From the NCBI GenBank assembly GCA_039583875.1, contig CM077152.1:17471059-17535058 (forward strand): 64,000 bases of DNA. The letters are read 5' to 3'. Under the pieces are notes generated by a model. The model was not told the DNA's origin and ran no database searches. It worked only from the letters and a program-made list of their open reading frames with translations. Source of the stretch: Platanthera guangdongensis. Its lineage: Eukaryota > Streptophyta > Magnoliopsida > Asparagales > Orchidaceae. Each line of letters starts with the position of its first letter. The stretch's first letter is position 1. This document shows positions 1-11,035 of this stretch, one piece after another. The position numbers and the translations under genes are program-made.

Positions 1-1787
1 TTTCAACTCGTCTCCCGTAATTATGATATCGTCCACATAAACTAGCAGAAGAACAGTTCCCGTTGTTCGATGTCGAGTGAATAGCGAGAAGTCGGCCGAG
101 TTGCGAGTAAAACCAACCTCTCGAAGAGCCTTACTGAATTTGTCAAACTACGCCCGAGTGGATTGTTTGAGACCATATAGAGCCTTCGTCAGTCGACAGA
201 CCTGAGACTCCCCCGTGGTCTCAAACCCGGGAGGTTGCTGCATATAAACCGTTTCGTGGAGATCGTCATTCAGAAAGGCGTTCTTAATATCGAGTTGGAA
301 TAAAGGCCACCAACGATAGACAGCCACGGAGATGAGGACTCAACCGGAGAAAAAGTTTTGTCATAGTCGAGCCCCTGTTGTTGGGTGAAGCCACGGACCA
401 CCAGACGAGCTTTTAGGCGGTCAATCGTTCCGTCAGCAGCATGTTTGATAACATAGACCCATTTACACCCAACCGGTGTGTGACCCGGAGGAAGGGGTAC
501 AAGAGTCCATGTCTGATTGGCCCAAAGAGCAGCCATTTCTTCTTCCATGACGGCCCGCCATCCAGGATGTTGTAGCGCCTCCTGCACAGAGTTAGGAATC
601 GAAATCGAAGAAAGAGAAGTAGCAAATGTGTGGAGGTGAGGAGAGAGGCGATGCAAAGATACATAGTTTGCCAGAGGATGAGCAGTGGAGGCAGGTACCT
701 GATCAGCAGGGCGCGGAGTAGCCGAGGTCGAGGCCGACTGCAGAGGGACAACAGAGTCGGACGGGCGACGAGAGTAGACACAGATGACAGGTGGCCTGGA
801 GGGGGCAGGAGTCGGTGTTGGTGGTCTCAGTGGTAGAGGGGTAGTAACAGGAATAATAGGCCGTGGGAGGAGTGGTGGTAGAGGTGCTGGCGTGGAAGGA
901 GTGGGTAAAGGAGCAGAGAAGAACGATTGATCTTCCGAGAAGGTAACATCCGCAGAAACAGAAAGCTTGCGGGTAGCAGGAGAGTAACATAGATAGCTTT
1001 TTTGTGTACGAGAATAACCAACGAAGATATGTTTAGTGGCCCGGGGGTCCAACTTGTCCGTGGAGGGCCCCAGGTGGTGGACATAGCAGGTGGAGTCAAA
1101 AACCCGAGGCAGGAGAGGGAAAGCCGGAGTAGAGGGAAAAAGGAGGCTAAACGGAGTAGCATAATGGAGGACAGAGGAAGGAAGACGGTTGATCAAGAAG
1201 CACGCAGTAGAGACCGCAAAGTGCCAATAACTTTTGGGAACATTCATTTGAAGCATGAAAGAGCGGACAACATCAAGCAAGTGCCGGTTCTTCCGTTCGG
1301 CAATGCCGTTTTGCTGCGTTGTGTAAGCACATGATGTTTGATGAAAAATCCCGAATTCAGAGCACAACGCCGCATAGTTATGGCTAGTGTATTCCCGAGC
1401 ATTATCAGCGCGTAATGTTTTGATGGTAGTGTTGAATTGCGTACGCGTTTCAAGGAAAAAGGCCCGAAAGACACGAGGAAGCTCGGTACGATCACGTAGT
1501 AAGTAAAGCTACGTTGTTCGAGAGTAGTCATCAATAAACGTAAGAAAATAGCGATAACCAGAAATACTAGTAACTTTATAAGGACCCCAAATGTCCGAAT
1601 GCACTAAATAAAAAGGAGCAGTGCTCCGGGTACAATGTGCAGGAAAAGAAGAATGCGACTGTTTGCCGAAGATACAAGACCCACATTGAAAAGGATGAAG
1701 AGAAACATCTGGAAGAGCCCGCTGGAGTACCGAGAGAGGAGCGTGGCCAAGACTTCGATGCCACTCACTAGAGGAGACAATACTTAG
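1..1787 (-). pseudogene. Ty1/copia pol fragment: integrase and reverse transcriptase, truncated at both ends
   Basis: Read on the minus strand this is a copia polyprotein. From 1796 downward come a GAG-pre-integrase motif ([17 protein letters not shown]), the integrase core with the first Asp in HSDIWGP and the glutamate region NGIAERKNRHLLDVVR, a Pro/Ser-rich linker, and the RT start (NQTWTLVPLPPGHTPVGCKW). RT continues to the window edge, where a YVDDIIITG catalytic motif is readable at about 10-60. Reading frame changes near 300-345 and near 1500, and a TAG replaces the Trp of the RAWFDKF motif near 150, so it is inactive. RNase H and both LTRs are missing. At about 1785 it abuts a gypsy sequence in the opposite orientation with no LTR between them, so the break is a rearrangement rather than an element end. 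Confidence 0.88.
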
Positions 1788-3573
1788 AGTTGACATCTGT
1801 CGTATTTGCTCTAAAAATCTGGCGATTTACTTATATGGTGCTCAATGTGAGATCTTTACAGATCACAAAAGTTTAAAGTATATTTTCTCTCAAAAAGAAA
1901 TAAATATGCGCCAGAGACGATGGTTAGAACTTATCAAAGACTATGATGTTGATATCAAATACCATCCCGGTAAAGCGAATGTGGTAGCTGATGCGCTCAG
2001 TAGGAAGCACTTGACACCGATGATTGTTCCACTTACCGAACAGAAGGAGTTGTTGCGAAAGATACAAAACTTTGAATTGTTACATGTATAACTAGCTCTC
2101 AAACTCAAGGTTTACTCTTTCAACTAATGGCGGAACATTCCATTAAAGACATGGTAAGGAAGGAAATGAACCAGGATCCTATATTTGTGAAAATTCTGGA
2201 TAAGGTAAAAAGTGGGCAATCAACAGTTTTTACAGAGTAAGATGAATTATTATTTCTGAACAAAAGATTGTGCATTCCTGATGTGAATACGCTTCAAGCA
2301 GAAATACTTTATGAAGTACATAATACAACTTATTCAATTCACATTCAGAGAACAAAAATGTACCAAGATCTCAAGCAGGATTTCTAGTGGCCAGGAATGA
2401 AGACTGATGTAATTCAATATATTGCCAAATGTCATACGTGCCAACTTGTGAAGGCAGAACATCAAAAACCTGACGGATACTTACAGTCATTGCCGATCCC
2501 TGAGTGGAAATGAGATGACATAACCATGAATTTTATCATGGGATTGCCAAAGAGTAAAACTGAGAATAACGGTATATGAGTAATTATTGATCTATTAATG
2601 AAAGTTGTGCATTTCATTCATATGAAAAATGATAGTCCAGTACATAAGTTAGCCGATCAGTACATCGATGTTATTATAAAATATCATGGGATTCCCCGAT
2701 TCATCGTATCTGATAGAGATGGACGCTTTACACTGGATACTTGGAAGTTCGTACAGAAAAAGTTGAGAACAAAACTACTATACAATACCGCTTTTCCCCC
2801 ACAAACGGATGGTCAGTCTGAGCGAACTATCCAAATGTTGGAAGATCTTTTGAGAATAGTCGTACTCAATCTTAAGGGCTCATGGGCAAAATACTTATCG
2901 CTGGTGGAATTTTCGTACAATAATAGCTACCAGTCAAGTATTCAGATGACATCGTTCGAGGCATTGTATGAGCAAAGGTGTCGTACCCCTCTAAGTTGGG
3001 CAGAAGATGACGATAAAAAATTATTTCCAAAGAATCAAGTGGATAAGATGAACGATAAACTTACACTGGTACGAGAAAGATTGAAAATAGCACAAGACAG
3101 ACAACAAAAATATTACAATGTCAGACATCGTAGAGTTTAATGTAGACGATATGGTATGCCTTAAAATAAAGCCCTTCAAGAGAGCTTCACGAATTCGTCG
3201 ACTTGGGAAGCTTAACCCAAGATACATGGGGTCATTTGTCATTTTTGAACGGATTGGACCGGTGGCTTATCGCTTAGTATTATCTGATGCTCTTCAAAAT
3301 CTTCATGATGTATTCCATGTTTCTTCGTTGAGAAAATACATAGCAGACCCAAAGAAAATAGTCCCTCCTGAACAAATGCAAATAGAGCCGGATCTATCAA
3401 GTCCAACCGAGCCATACCAGATTGTAGATTGGCAAAATAAGCAACTTCGAAATCGAGATCTTAGATTCGTCAAGGTCTGGTGGAAAGGACATACTATTCA
3501 GGAAACAACCTGGGAAAAAGAAGAAGACATGAGAAATCTCTTCCCTCAATTGTTTAATGTACCTTCAGATTGA
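1785..3573 (+). pseudogene. Ty3/gypsy chromovirus pol fragment: RNase H, integrase, chromodomain-like end
   Basis: The + strand encodes the 3' half of a gypsy pol. RNase H starts at [12 protein letters not shown] (1785-1830) and runs to the ADALSRK motif near 1990, with a one-base frameshift around 1830. A degenerate zinc-binding HHCC region follows at 2330-2460 (CHTCQLVKAEHQKPDG, with stops). The integrase core is best preserved at 2598-3140, with FIVSDRDGRF and FPPQTDGQSERT containing the second Asp and the Glu side of the catalytic triad. The integrase C-terminal domain (RLVLSDALQNLHDVFHVSSL) and a chromodomain-like tail (KVWWKGHTIQETTWE) end at 3573. Gag, protease and RT are absent. The order and the QNLHDVFHVS motif match the Tekay/Del type of chromovirus. 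Lineage assignment is an inference. Confidence 0.87.
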
Positions 3574-3598
3574 GAATTTTCACGGACGAAAATTCATT

Positions 3599-3612
3599 AA
3601 GGAGGGGAGAAT
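3599..3612 (+). other. Polypurine tract of the gypsy element
   Basis: A purine run (AAGGAGGGGAGAA) sits 25 bases after the pol stop and directly before the LTR start TGTGACGCC. This is where plus-strand priming occurs in LTR elements. Confidence 0.75.
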
Positions 3613-5798
3613 TGTGACGCCACTAAATTTAAGGTGCGTTAATATTACCACATCTATGTATTAATTAATGTGTGTTAACATTACAACAATTATTTATAAT
3701 AACATTATGTCTAATGGTGTGTGCTTATAGCCATAGGTAGGAATGAACCGACGGTTCATTTATGCATTACGCGTGCAAGAGGATGCGTGTCATCCTTCTG
3801 TTAAGCGGTGCCCGATAAATAGCTAAGCAAAGAATGCCGCTGTTCATTCTCATCTCTTCAGATTCCCGCACGAAGCCAGGAGACGGACCGGAGCCGCACG
3901 CCGACGGGAGCCCCCGAGCCCTCGTTTCTCCTCCGTTTTTCGTGATTTCTCTTCTGTTTGAAAGGTAATCACTTTCTCTCCACTCATCTTGTTTCTTTCA
4001 TGAAGTTTTTGCATGGATTGAAACCGGTAGAAACCTAGAGTTTGAGATTTCTAATGTTTCTTGCTTTTAAATTATATCTAAAGTTTTTGTAGAGGATCCT
4101 TAGGTCCTAAATCATGATTTGAAGTGCTTTTAATGAAACCCTAGTGAAACCCTAAGTCATATATTAGTTATTCCGAAATTTAAAAAGCATGTATGGAGAT
4201 GGGGAAGGACTCCTAGCATGTGTGCCCCTCTAAATTAGCAAAATTACCATCCCCATATTATTAGAGTGACAAAGGAGTTAACGTAGAAGATATCCTTTCA
4301 CTTCAAATAATTATTTGGAGGATAGGAGTACTGCCTCTTCACTACAAGTGAATAACATCATTTTAACATTTAGGGCAGCAAACAATTTAGGGGATTTTGG
4401 TTTAGGGCAGCAAAAATTGGCTAGGGCATGATGTTCCCTTGCCAATTGGACCAAAAGCCCTTGTTTTCAAGATAGGACAGCCACCCATTAAACTCTAAAT
4501 GACTCCTTTGACCTAATTAGGTCAAGTGGAGCCCGTCAAGAACGTCTTGAAGTGTTTAATTAAAACATTAACTTTTGTCTTCCGATTTAGGACATGGCGT
4601 CACGAGGTGGTGGAAGGCAAGACGACGATAGTGGTCGAAGGGATAAAGGGGAAGAGGTTGACAAAGTGAGTTCTCACCCTTTTGTAATTGCTTTATTTCC
4701 TGATTATTCTTCATGATTATGTTTTATGTTTATGCTTTCTGAAAAGAGCAATTGAAAGTAAACATACAATAAATTAAATGAAGTAAATGAAGTAAAGGAA
4801 GAAGTAAAAGAATAAAGTAATGAAATGTGCTAAGTTAAGGGTCAACCCAATAGTGGAAGTGGGGTGAATGTCCTCCCAATGATAATGTAATGAAAGTTAA
4901 CGTGCGAATATGAAAAGACACGTTAAGAAATGTGTGCGAATATGAAAAGGCACGCAAGCGCGCTATATAAATGATACGAAATATTAATATTCCCTTAACA
5001 CTGTCCGATAACAATAGGAAAAGTATAAGAGATAAGGCTAAGAAAGTCCAACCCCACATGAAAAGATATATAGAAAAATGATGAGTAAAAGATGAACAAA
5101 ATAAGGAAAAGACCAACAATAAGAAGATGATGAAAACGAATTAATATGATATAACGAGAGAGAATGTAATCAAGAGATTAAACTATGAAATCCGTAAAAT
5201 GTAAATAAGACATTATAGTAAAAAAGGAACAAGAATAATTCATTTAGTCTTTGACTAATAGAAGATATAACTAAAACAGGTCAAGGCGGAGGCTACTCCC
5301 GCTAGCTCTACCAGGCCCCCTACACGCAAGGAGAAGATGTACAAGATTTGGGTTGACGTCATCACAACCGTCTTTGGTGTCATGGATGCCCACAATGCAG
5401 CCTGCCTCGACCCCGACTGTCCTCATGACGAGTTCTAGTTCTATTTCAAGTAGTCTGCTCGTGGTTATGTAGTATTTTACAATATAGTTTTTTGTTCTGA
5501 GTTACGTGGGTAGTTTTGATATGATCTTGTAGTATACTTGTAACTGTAGCTCAGATTTTGTGATGACTCCTTTTTGTGTTTATATATCGAGTCATCTGCT
5601 AGCGATGTACTATACTGTATCTGATGTAAAATAAATAATAAAAAGAGAAAATGTGTTTTACTTCTCTGCACTTTTTATATACTCTGTCATTATACCTGTT
5701 TATGTATAATTGTTGAATGATCATATACCTGCCGCTCTCTGATTTAATAAGGAGATAAATGAAAATTGTGATGGTGCCTAAAAGGTAGGGCCGTTGCA
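3613..5798 (+). repeat. 3' LTR (about 2.2 kb) of the gypsy element
   Basis: The LTR is placed from the polypurine tract: it opens with TGTGACGCCA and closes with GGGCCGTTGCA, giving imperfect TG...CA terminal inverted repeats. Inside are a TATA-like AATAAAT/GATAAATAGC (about 3812-3822), a probable transcript start near 3840, a GC-rich leader, a good splice donor (GAAAG|GTAATC at about 3965), and AATAAA-like A-rich signals near 5630. There is no second copy of this LTR in the window, so the right boundary rests only on the terminal inverted repeat. No target-site duplication can be checked because the 5' half of the element is gone. It lies upstream of the CPP1 exon at 6308, most likely in an intron of that gene. 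Confidence 0.62.
4594..5438 (+). CDS. Possible spliced 76-codon ORF inside the gypsy LTR (two coding exons)
   Basis: An ATG at 4594 lies three bases after a strong splice acceptor (TGTCTTCCGATTTAG). Exon a (4594-4665, 24 codons) begins MASRGGGRQDDDSGRR and ends at a donor AAA|GTGAGT. After an AT-rich intron of 614 bases, an acceptor ACTAAAACAG leads into exon b (5280-5438), which continues the frame for 52 codons to TAG. The predicted protein has an acidic/basic N-terminus, a Ser/Pro/Thr linker, then KEKMYKIWVDVITTVFGVM and a Cys-rich end (CLDPDCPHDEF). A non-coding first exon ending at the donor near 3965 would complete a three-exon transcript driven by the LTR promoter. I know no family for this product. 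Splicing is inferred from consensus sites and phase only. Confidence 0.35.
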
Positions 5799-6307
5799 GT
5801 CTGCACGTAGGACGTTTTTTCTATTGTGAGGATAGAGTCAAAGGGTTTATTTTGGTTTATTAGGTGTGTGCGCTCAGCCAAAATAAGCCCGCATATAGCA
5901 TTGCTCTATATAAATTGATAACACTAGTAATGAAGGATTTGGGGAACATGTGGATCTAAGGTGGCATGGATAAAAGTTATTCAAATAATTTGCGAAGAAC
6001 ATTCGACACGTAAAACTGAGCCAATTAGAATGAATGGAAAATGTGGATTAAGAAAACCACCATCAAATTTGCGGGATAAGGCTAATAATGATGATGATAA
6101 TGATATCAAAGCAAGTTTTAGCTTGCTCAAGTAACAATTGAATCACAAAGCTATCCTCGTGTAGTTCATTAATTTCAGTATTTTGTCTTTTTTTCTTAGA
6201 ATATTGTGCACCGGGCTGCCCTGCCCTTTATTGTTGTCTACAAGATTGAAGAGTTCCTTGTTCATTATCATTTTTTAAGTGTCTTCTTATCTTCATTCGT
6301 CACACAG
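5799..6307. other. Sequence upstream of the CPP1 exon, probably intron
   Basis: AT-rich sequence without a coding exon. A 16-base exact match to the tail of the SINE seen in full at 34888-35063 (GTGCACCGGGCTGCCC, 6207-6222) may be an old SINE remnant. The last bases form a normal splice acceptor (TTCGTCACACAG). Confidence 0.4.
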
Positions 6308-6752
6308 ATGTCTTCCCGAGAATTCATATAAAGGATCCATATAAACGGCTTGGAATCAGCAGAGAGGCTTCTGAAGAAGAAATTCAGGCAGCAAGGAACT
6401 TCTTGATTAGTAAATATTCTGGGAACAAGCCAAGCGTTGATGCTATTGAATCTGCTCATGACAAAATAATTATGCAAAGCTTTTATGATAGGAAAAATCC
6501 TAAAATTAATATCAAGAAAAAAGTAAGGGAAATTACTCAGTCACGTTATATCAAGGCTGTAACTAGCAGGTTTCAAACACCGGCGACGAGAATCGTGCTA
6601 AAGACAAGCATCGCATTTCTTGCGCTTGGAGTACTAACAGCTTTATTTCCCACAGAAGAAGGGCCTACACTTCAAGTAGCCATTTCTCTTATATTATCCA
6701 TATATTTCATATATGGCAGGCTAAGAAGCCGAATGCGAGCATGCTTATATGG
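6308..6752 (+). CDS. CPP1: CPP1 (chaperone-like protein of POR1), internal exon
   Basis: CPP1 is a plastid membrane protein with a J-like domain. In plants it stabilises light-dependent protochlorophyllide oxidoreductase and so supports chlorophyll synthesis. This exon encodes about 148 residues in one frame. It starts in the conserved VFPRIHIKDPYKRLG block, continues through the J-like region (EEIQAARNFLISKYSG, ESAHDKIIMQSFYDRKNPKI) and the basic linker (KKVREITQSRYIKAVTSRFQ), and enters the first membrane segments (KTSIAFLALGVLTALFP, EEGPTLQVAISLILSIYFIY). The acceptor is CGTCACACAG|AT and the donor is TATGG|GTACGT, leaving the codon split after two bases. The transit-peptide exon or exons are not in the window. 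There is no stop or frameshift, so the exon looks functional. Confidence 0.88.
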
Positions 6753-7227
6753 GTACGTACCTTATTGTCTAATAGATTATGTTATCTTCCAAGAAATGAA
6801 TTCTGTATGTTATGAAGAAGCAGGTGCTTTCTACAACAGTATCTCTATTTCAAATTACATAGTTAATTTTGTCGAATTCAAGTGTACTATGTGTTGTCTT
6901 CAAATGTATTTGCATTATGCATTGGTGTATTGCACTTTTTGTAGTTTCAAAGAACAAATTGAATTTCATATTCATTAATCTTATCTCAACTATACTGTGG
7001 GTTGCTATGAATCTTTATTCTACATTCGTCCAGGCTGAGAGTTCATAGTTGCATGAAGATTTGAACTTCTTTTACGTTATATTTTTTTGGTGCAATCCAT
7101 GTTCACATTATCTTTGGCCTACCTCTTTTTCATCCTTGTTCGAAACTACTATTTTTTACTCATTTTATTGCGGCATTTTCTACTCTATATTGTACATTCA
7201 TGAACAATTGCATTTACTTTTGCTCAA

Positions 7228-7387
7228 GGTTGTCAGGATCGAGATCCTAGATGAGATCCTTTCGAGGCAGGATCGGATCAGATACTAGGGACGAATCGAG
7301 GATCGCTTTACAAAATCAGGATCGATTTACAAAATCTGGATCGTAGGATCGTAAGATCTTATGATACAGATCGCGATCCTGACAACC
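7228..7387. mobile_element. GATC-rich fold-back MITE, copy 1
   Basis: A 160-base inverted repeat with ends GGTTGTCAGGATCG and CGATCCTGACAACC. The interior is made almost entirely of GGATC/GATCC-type words, so the single strand would fold into one long hairpin. A second copy lies at 23281-23428. No coding capacity. Confidence 0.72.
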
Positions 7388-7559
7388 ATGCTTTTGTTAC
7401 CTCACCTTCAATAGATGTTATTTCTATTATTCTCAAATGCAATAATTTCTTGGTCTATCTTTCCTAGTTTTGCTGCGTTACCTTAGATTCTCATTTCTGT
7501 TTGATCAATGTCATACCAAATGCAAGAAAAAAATCTAATGTTTCATAAGTGGGAAGGCG

Positions 7560-9400
7560 ATGGAGATTGATCGCTTCTCATTTAAGAGATTTACGAGGTT
7601 GACATTTTTGGATCGTTAGATGGATGATCGGAGCCGTGATCACGTCGGGCTCATTTTTCTACTTTTTTCGTGTATTTATTTTTAATTTTTGGATGTGTAT
7701 TTTGGAAATTAGGTGAAGTAATCCGATCGTTCGATTTGAGCTATCGGATCACCTAACCTAATTCCCTCCCCCTATATATCGTTCCAGTAGCTGGTTCACA
7801 AGGTATCGAGAGTTTGGTTTTCTAAAGAGAGGAACTACTCGGTCATTAGAGGTGCGGCGCCTCTCTCCCGCTCGGTGCGATGCTGAGTGGCTCCGCCGCC
7901 TTCACCGCCGCATCTCCTTGCCGCCGCCAGCCCCCGTCGACTTCCTACAGCCCCTGTCTACTTCCAGCAGCCTTCTTACCTCTATCCGAGGCCGCACAGT
8001 CCACCCCTTCTTATTCCAACACCGTGCGGCCCTCCCCCTCCTGCATGCCGACTGTTCCAGGCTCGGGAGAAGCCAAAAATCAGTTTTTGGGTCCCGGAGC
8101 TTTATTCCAGAACCCAGAATCCTGCAATTCAGCAGCCCGTCTACCTATTCGAGGCAAAGAAAGTCTGTCCCGCGTGAAGGAGTTGCTTCCAGCAGCCCCC
8201 TTCGACTTCCAGCAGCCTTTTCCCGCTCCAAAACGCCACCGACCTACCTCCCCCACACATTTCCACGCTCTTCCAGTCCTTCCCACCTCTAAACCGAGCA
8301 TCCCCTTCCCCCCTGGCTGCATATCCCAGCCTTTCTGCCCATCTCCACTTCAAAATCCTACCATTCAGCACCTCCCCGCTGTTAAATTCCCCTGTCCAAC
8401 CCCTTCCCACAACCAACTCCATTTCCCTGCTCCATATCCGCCATATTCAGCACCTCCACAAGCAACTTCCAGCCCCCACCATCCCTCCTCTGTTTCCACG
8501 GCAACACTCCTCCGCATATCCACTCAAGTACTTTACCAACCCCATACTTGCCCGTTTTCTTCTTCCAACAAGCATCCCAGCCCATTTCAGCCCACCAAAC
8601 AGCCACCAGCCCACTCCAACAGCCCCTACATAGCAATATCTCCACCCCCGGACAGCCACCATCACCATCAGATCTCCCCCACCACCTCCGACATTGTGTA
8701 CTTGGCGAGTTTTACATTATGGTTTCATTTTCTCCGCATTATATGAGAACTACCTGTATTCTTTGAAGTTATTAGGCTTGTATTCGGTTGACTTATTGCT
8801 CTCTTAATTGTGCATTGTATATTCACCTGCATTTACTTTCAACGCACTCCCAATTAACTTTTAATTATTACTTGCTTACTTCCATTGCATTATTGGTAAT
8901 CAATTGTGACATCTACACGAGATTTTAAAATTAAATTGTTTAATTAATTATGCGTCGGAAAATTCTTGCATGATTGAATCGTCGCATGCTCATCACATTT
9001 TGGTTATCCTTCGGTAAATCATTGGATTGCGTGTATGTTTAGATGTCATTCTAGGGTTGTTTGTAGTTTCATTTGCGTCTATCGTGTGTTCACTTGTATT
9101 GCATTTAGGGTTAGGGCATCGTAAGTCCGCCACTTATAGATTCGTCCTGCGTCAGAAGGTTAAGGTGATGCATGTTCATAACTACTAGAAGTGCACAATA
9201 ATTGTATTAGTGGAAGTCTGAGTAGCAAGTAGCAACTACTAACAATAATTTTGTCAATATTGACTTAAATGGTTTATGATTGGATATAGAACCACCTATA
9301 GGGTCTTGTTGTTAAAAAGGACATTAGTTTAACATTTTACTAACATGGATAATTATTTACCATATTTTTGAAATAAGGACAATCAACCTTGAAACTCTGC
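7560..9400 (+). other. Unidentified LTR-like start with long Ser/Pro-coding leader
   Basis: From 7600 to 7800 the sequence has LTR character: a CCTATATATCG TATA-like box near 7772 and, at about 7800, AAGGTATCGAGAGTT, which loosely resembles the initiator-tRNA-Met primer site. A GC-rich open stretch follows (7880-8746, 288 codons, rich in Ser, Pro, His) without recognisable domains. The bases from 8700 to 9400 are AT-rich with nothing recognisable. A similar arrangement occurs at 25180-25930, and the motif around GGATCGTTNGATGGA is shared between the two places. I regard it as the 5' portion of an unnamed retroelement rather than a host gene. Confidence 0.35.
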
Positions 9401-9653
9401 TGTTACGCCCTCGGACGGAGCCCAACTATTTGGGCGTCAATACACACGAAGGCGGAAGGAAACCGAAGGCGACAACGGTGCTGAACCAACCGGTTCAGCC
9501 CCCTCTCCCTCTAATTGAAGACCGGTGGTATGGGGGCCGAACCAGACCGGTTCAGCCCCCATATGGGGAGGGGCCGGCCGGCCCCTCTCCACCCCGGGTA
9601 TAAATACCCCGGGGTGGCTCTCTTGGAGGACAAGCAAGATTATCTCAAGGTAT
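9401..9653 (+). repeat. 5' LTR of gypsy element B (partly deleted at its 3' end)
   Basis: Begins TGTTACGCC and matches 15171-15426 at over 90% identity by eye until TATTTT, where the two diverge. It contains a TATA box embedded in a GC inverted repeat (9592-9614, CCCCGGGTATAAATACCCC) and a 20-base perfect palindrome centred on CCGGCCGG near 9577. Only about 30 bases separate the end of similarity from the gag start and no primer site is recognisable, so the 3' end of this LTR and the leader appear deleted. Confidence 0.82.
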
Positions 9654-9679
9654 TTTATCTGTAGCTCTTTTCTCCACCA

Positions 9680-11035
9680 TTGTGACTACTCGAACGCAAG
9701 ACGAAATCGGCCGCTTGGAAACCCTAGAAGAAAATTTGATGGAGTTGACGGATTCGGTGGCCGCCATCGAGGAAAACGTGAAAACATCCACACAAAGGCT
9801 AGAAGAACGGATCGACACCCGAATGGAGGAGATCATGGCGTTGTTGGCTTAAAATCTGAAGGGTAAGGTCGTATCAGAAGAGGATCCGGGCGGATCTTCC
9901 GTCCCACGGGCCGATCCGCACCAGATCGGCGGAAACGGGGGGCAGGCGGGATCGTCCAGAGAGCGGGATCGGGGCGCGGTGCTCGCAGCAGGGGACGGGT
10001 CTAGCCAGGGCGGCAGAATCGGCATGGGCGGGCTCAGCGCAGGAGGGATCGACGCAGGTGGGTTCGGTGCAGGCGGTTTCGCCGCAGGAGGGGGCGGCTC
10101 AGGCGGGTTCGGCGCAGCAGTGGACAGCGGGTCGGGCCCAGGCGGCGGGTTTGGCGCTAGAGGCGGCGGGTGGCCGACTCCCCCATATGGAGGGGGGGGG
10201 GGGGAGGGGGAGGGCCTGCTGCCTCACCCGGCCGGAAGGGGGCAGCCCGTGGGGTTCGGGGGAGACATGCAGTGGGGTGGTGTTCCAGCGGCGGGGCCGT
10301 TTCGTCAAGGGTTTCCGGGCATGCCTTTTGAACCCGGGGAACCAAGAAGGCCGACAGAGTATGGATATGAGGCGAGGTGGCGTGGACATGCCGGTCCGCG
10401 GCCGTACATGCCGCCAAAGTTGACACAGATGAATTTTCCCAAGTTCAGTGGAGGTGATGCCCTGGAGTGGCTGCAGAAGGCGAAACTGTTTTTCAGCTAT
10501 CAGGAGATTCCCGAGGGGCAGTCGGTGCAGTTAGCATCATTCCACCTGGAGGATGATGCTTTTCAGTGGGTGCAGTGATTCCTGAGGGGAAAGGACTTCG
10601 TGCCGTGGACCGACTTTGTGGATGGATTCACAGATCGTTTTGGGCCATTAGAGTACGAAGAATTTGAGGCACTCCTACTGAAGCTGCGTCAGAAGGGTAC
10701 AGTGATGGAGTACCGAACAGAGTTCGAGAAGTTGGCTAACCGAGTACAATGGGAGGAGAAAATATTACTCAGTTGTTTTGTGTCGGGCCTCAATGATTAT
10801 TTGCGGGATGAGATCCAGTCCTACATGCCTCGCAGCTTGAACCATGCGATCAATTTGGATCGAATACAGGAGGAACGCTACAATAGGCAACGCTCCCGCA
10901 GCACATCACGTACTACTACCACCACAACGGTGGTGAGAAGGGATTCCCAGGGTCCAAGCAAGCTGGTTGTCACTCGGCTGACTTGGTCGAAACTTCAGGC
11001 GCGAAAGGAAAAAAGGGTTGTACTACAACTGTGAT
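9680..11035 (+). pseudogene. Gag of gypsy element B (broken)
   Basis: Gag is the structural protein that packages element RNA. The frame opens with VTTRTQDEIGRLETLEENL (an ATT stands where an ATG would be expected), an N-terminal coiled-coil typical of some chromovirus gags. A TAA interrupts it at about 9850. A Gly-rich segment follows (9990-10200, GGFGAGGFAAGGGGSGGFGA-like), then the gag core (PKFSGGDALEWLQKAKLFF; FTDRFGPLEYEEFEALLLKL). A TGA replaces the Trp of QWVQWFL at 10576. The frame shifts near 11000 just before a CCHC zinc knuckle in which the first Cys is Tyr (LYYNCDERFAPGHKC). The element therefore could not make intact Gag. Confidence 0.82.

Noticed and set aside
7880..8746. 288-codon open frame rich in Ser/Pro/His as a host gene
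   Set aside because: No domain, low-complexity pyrimidine-rich DNA with several overlapping open frames on both strands, and a repeat-like relative at 25377.
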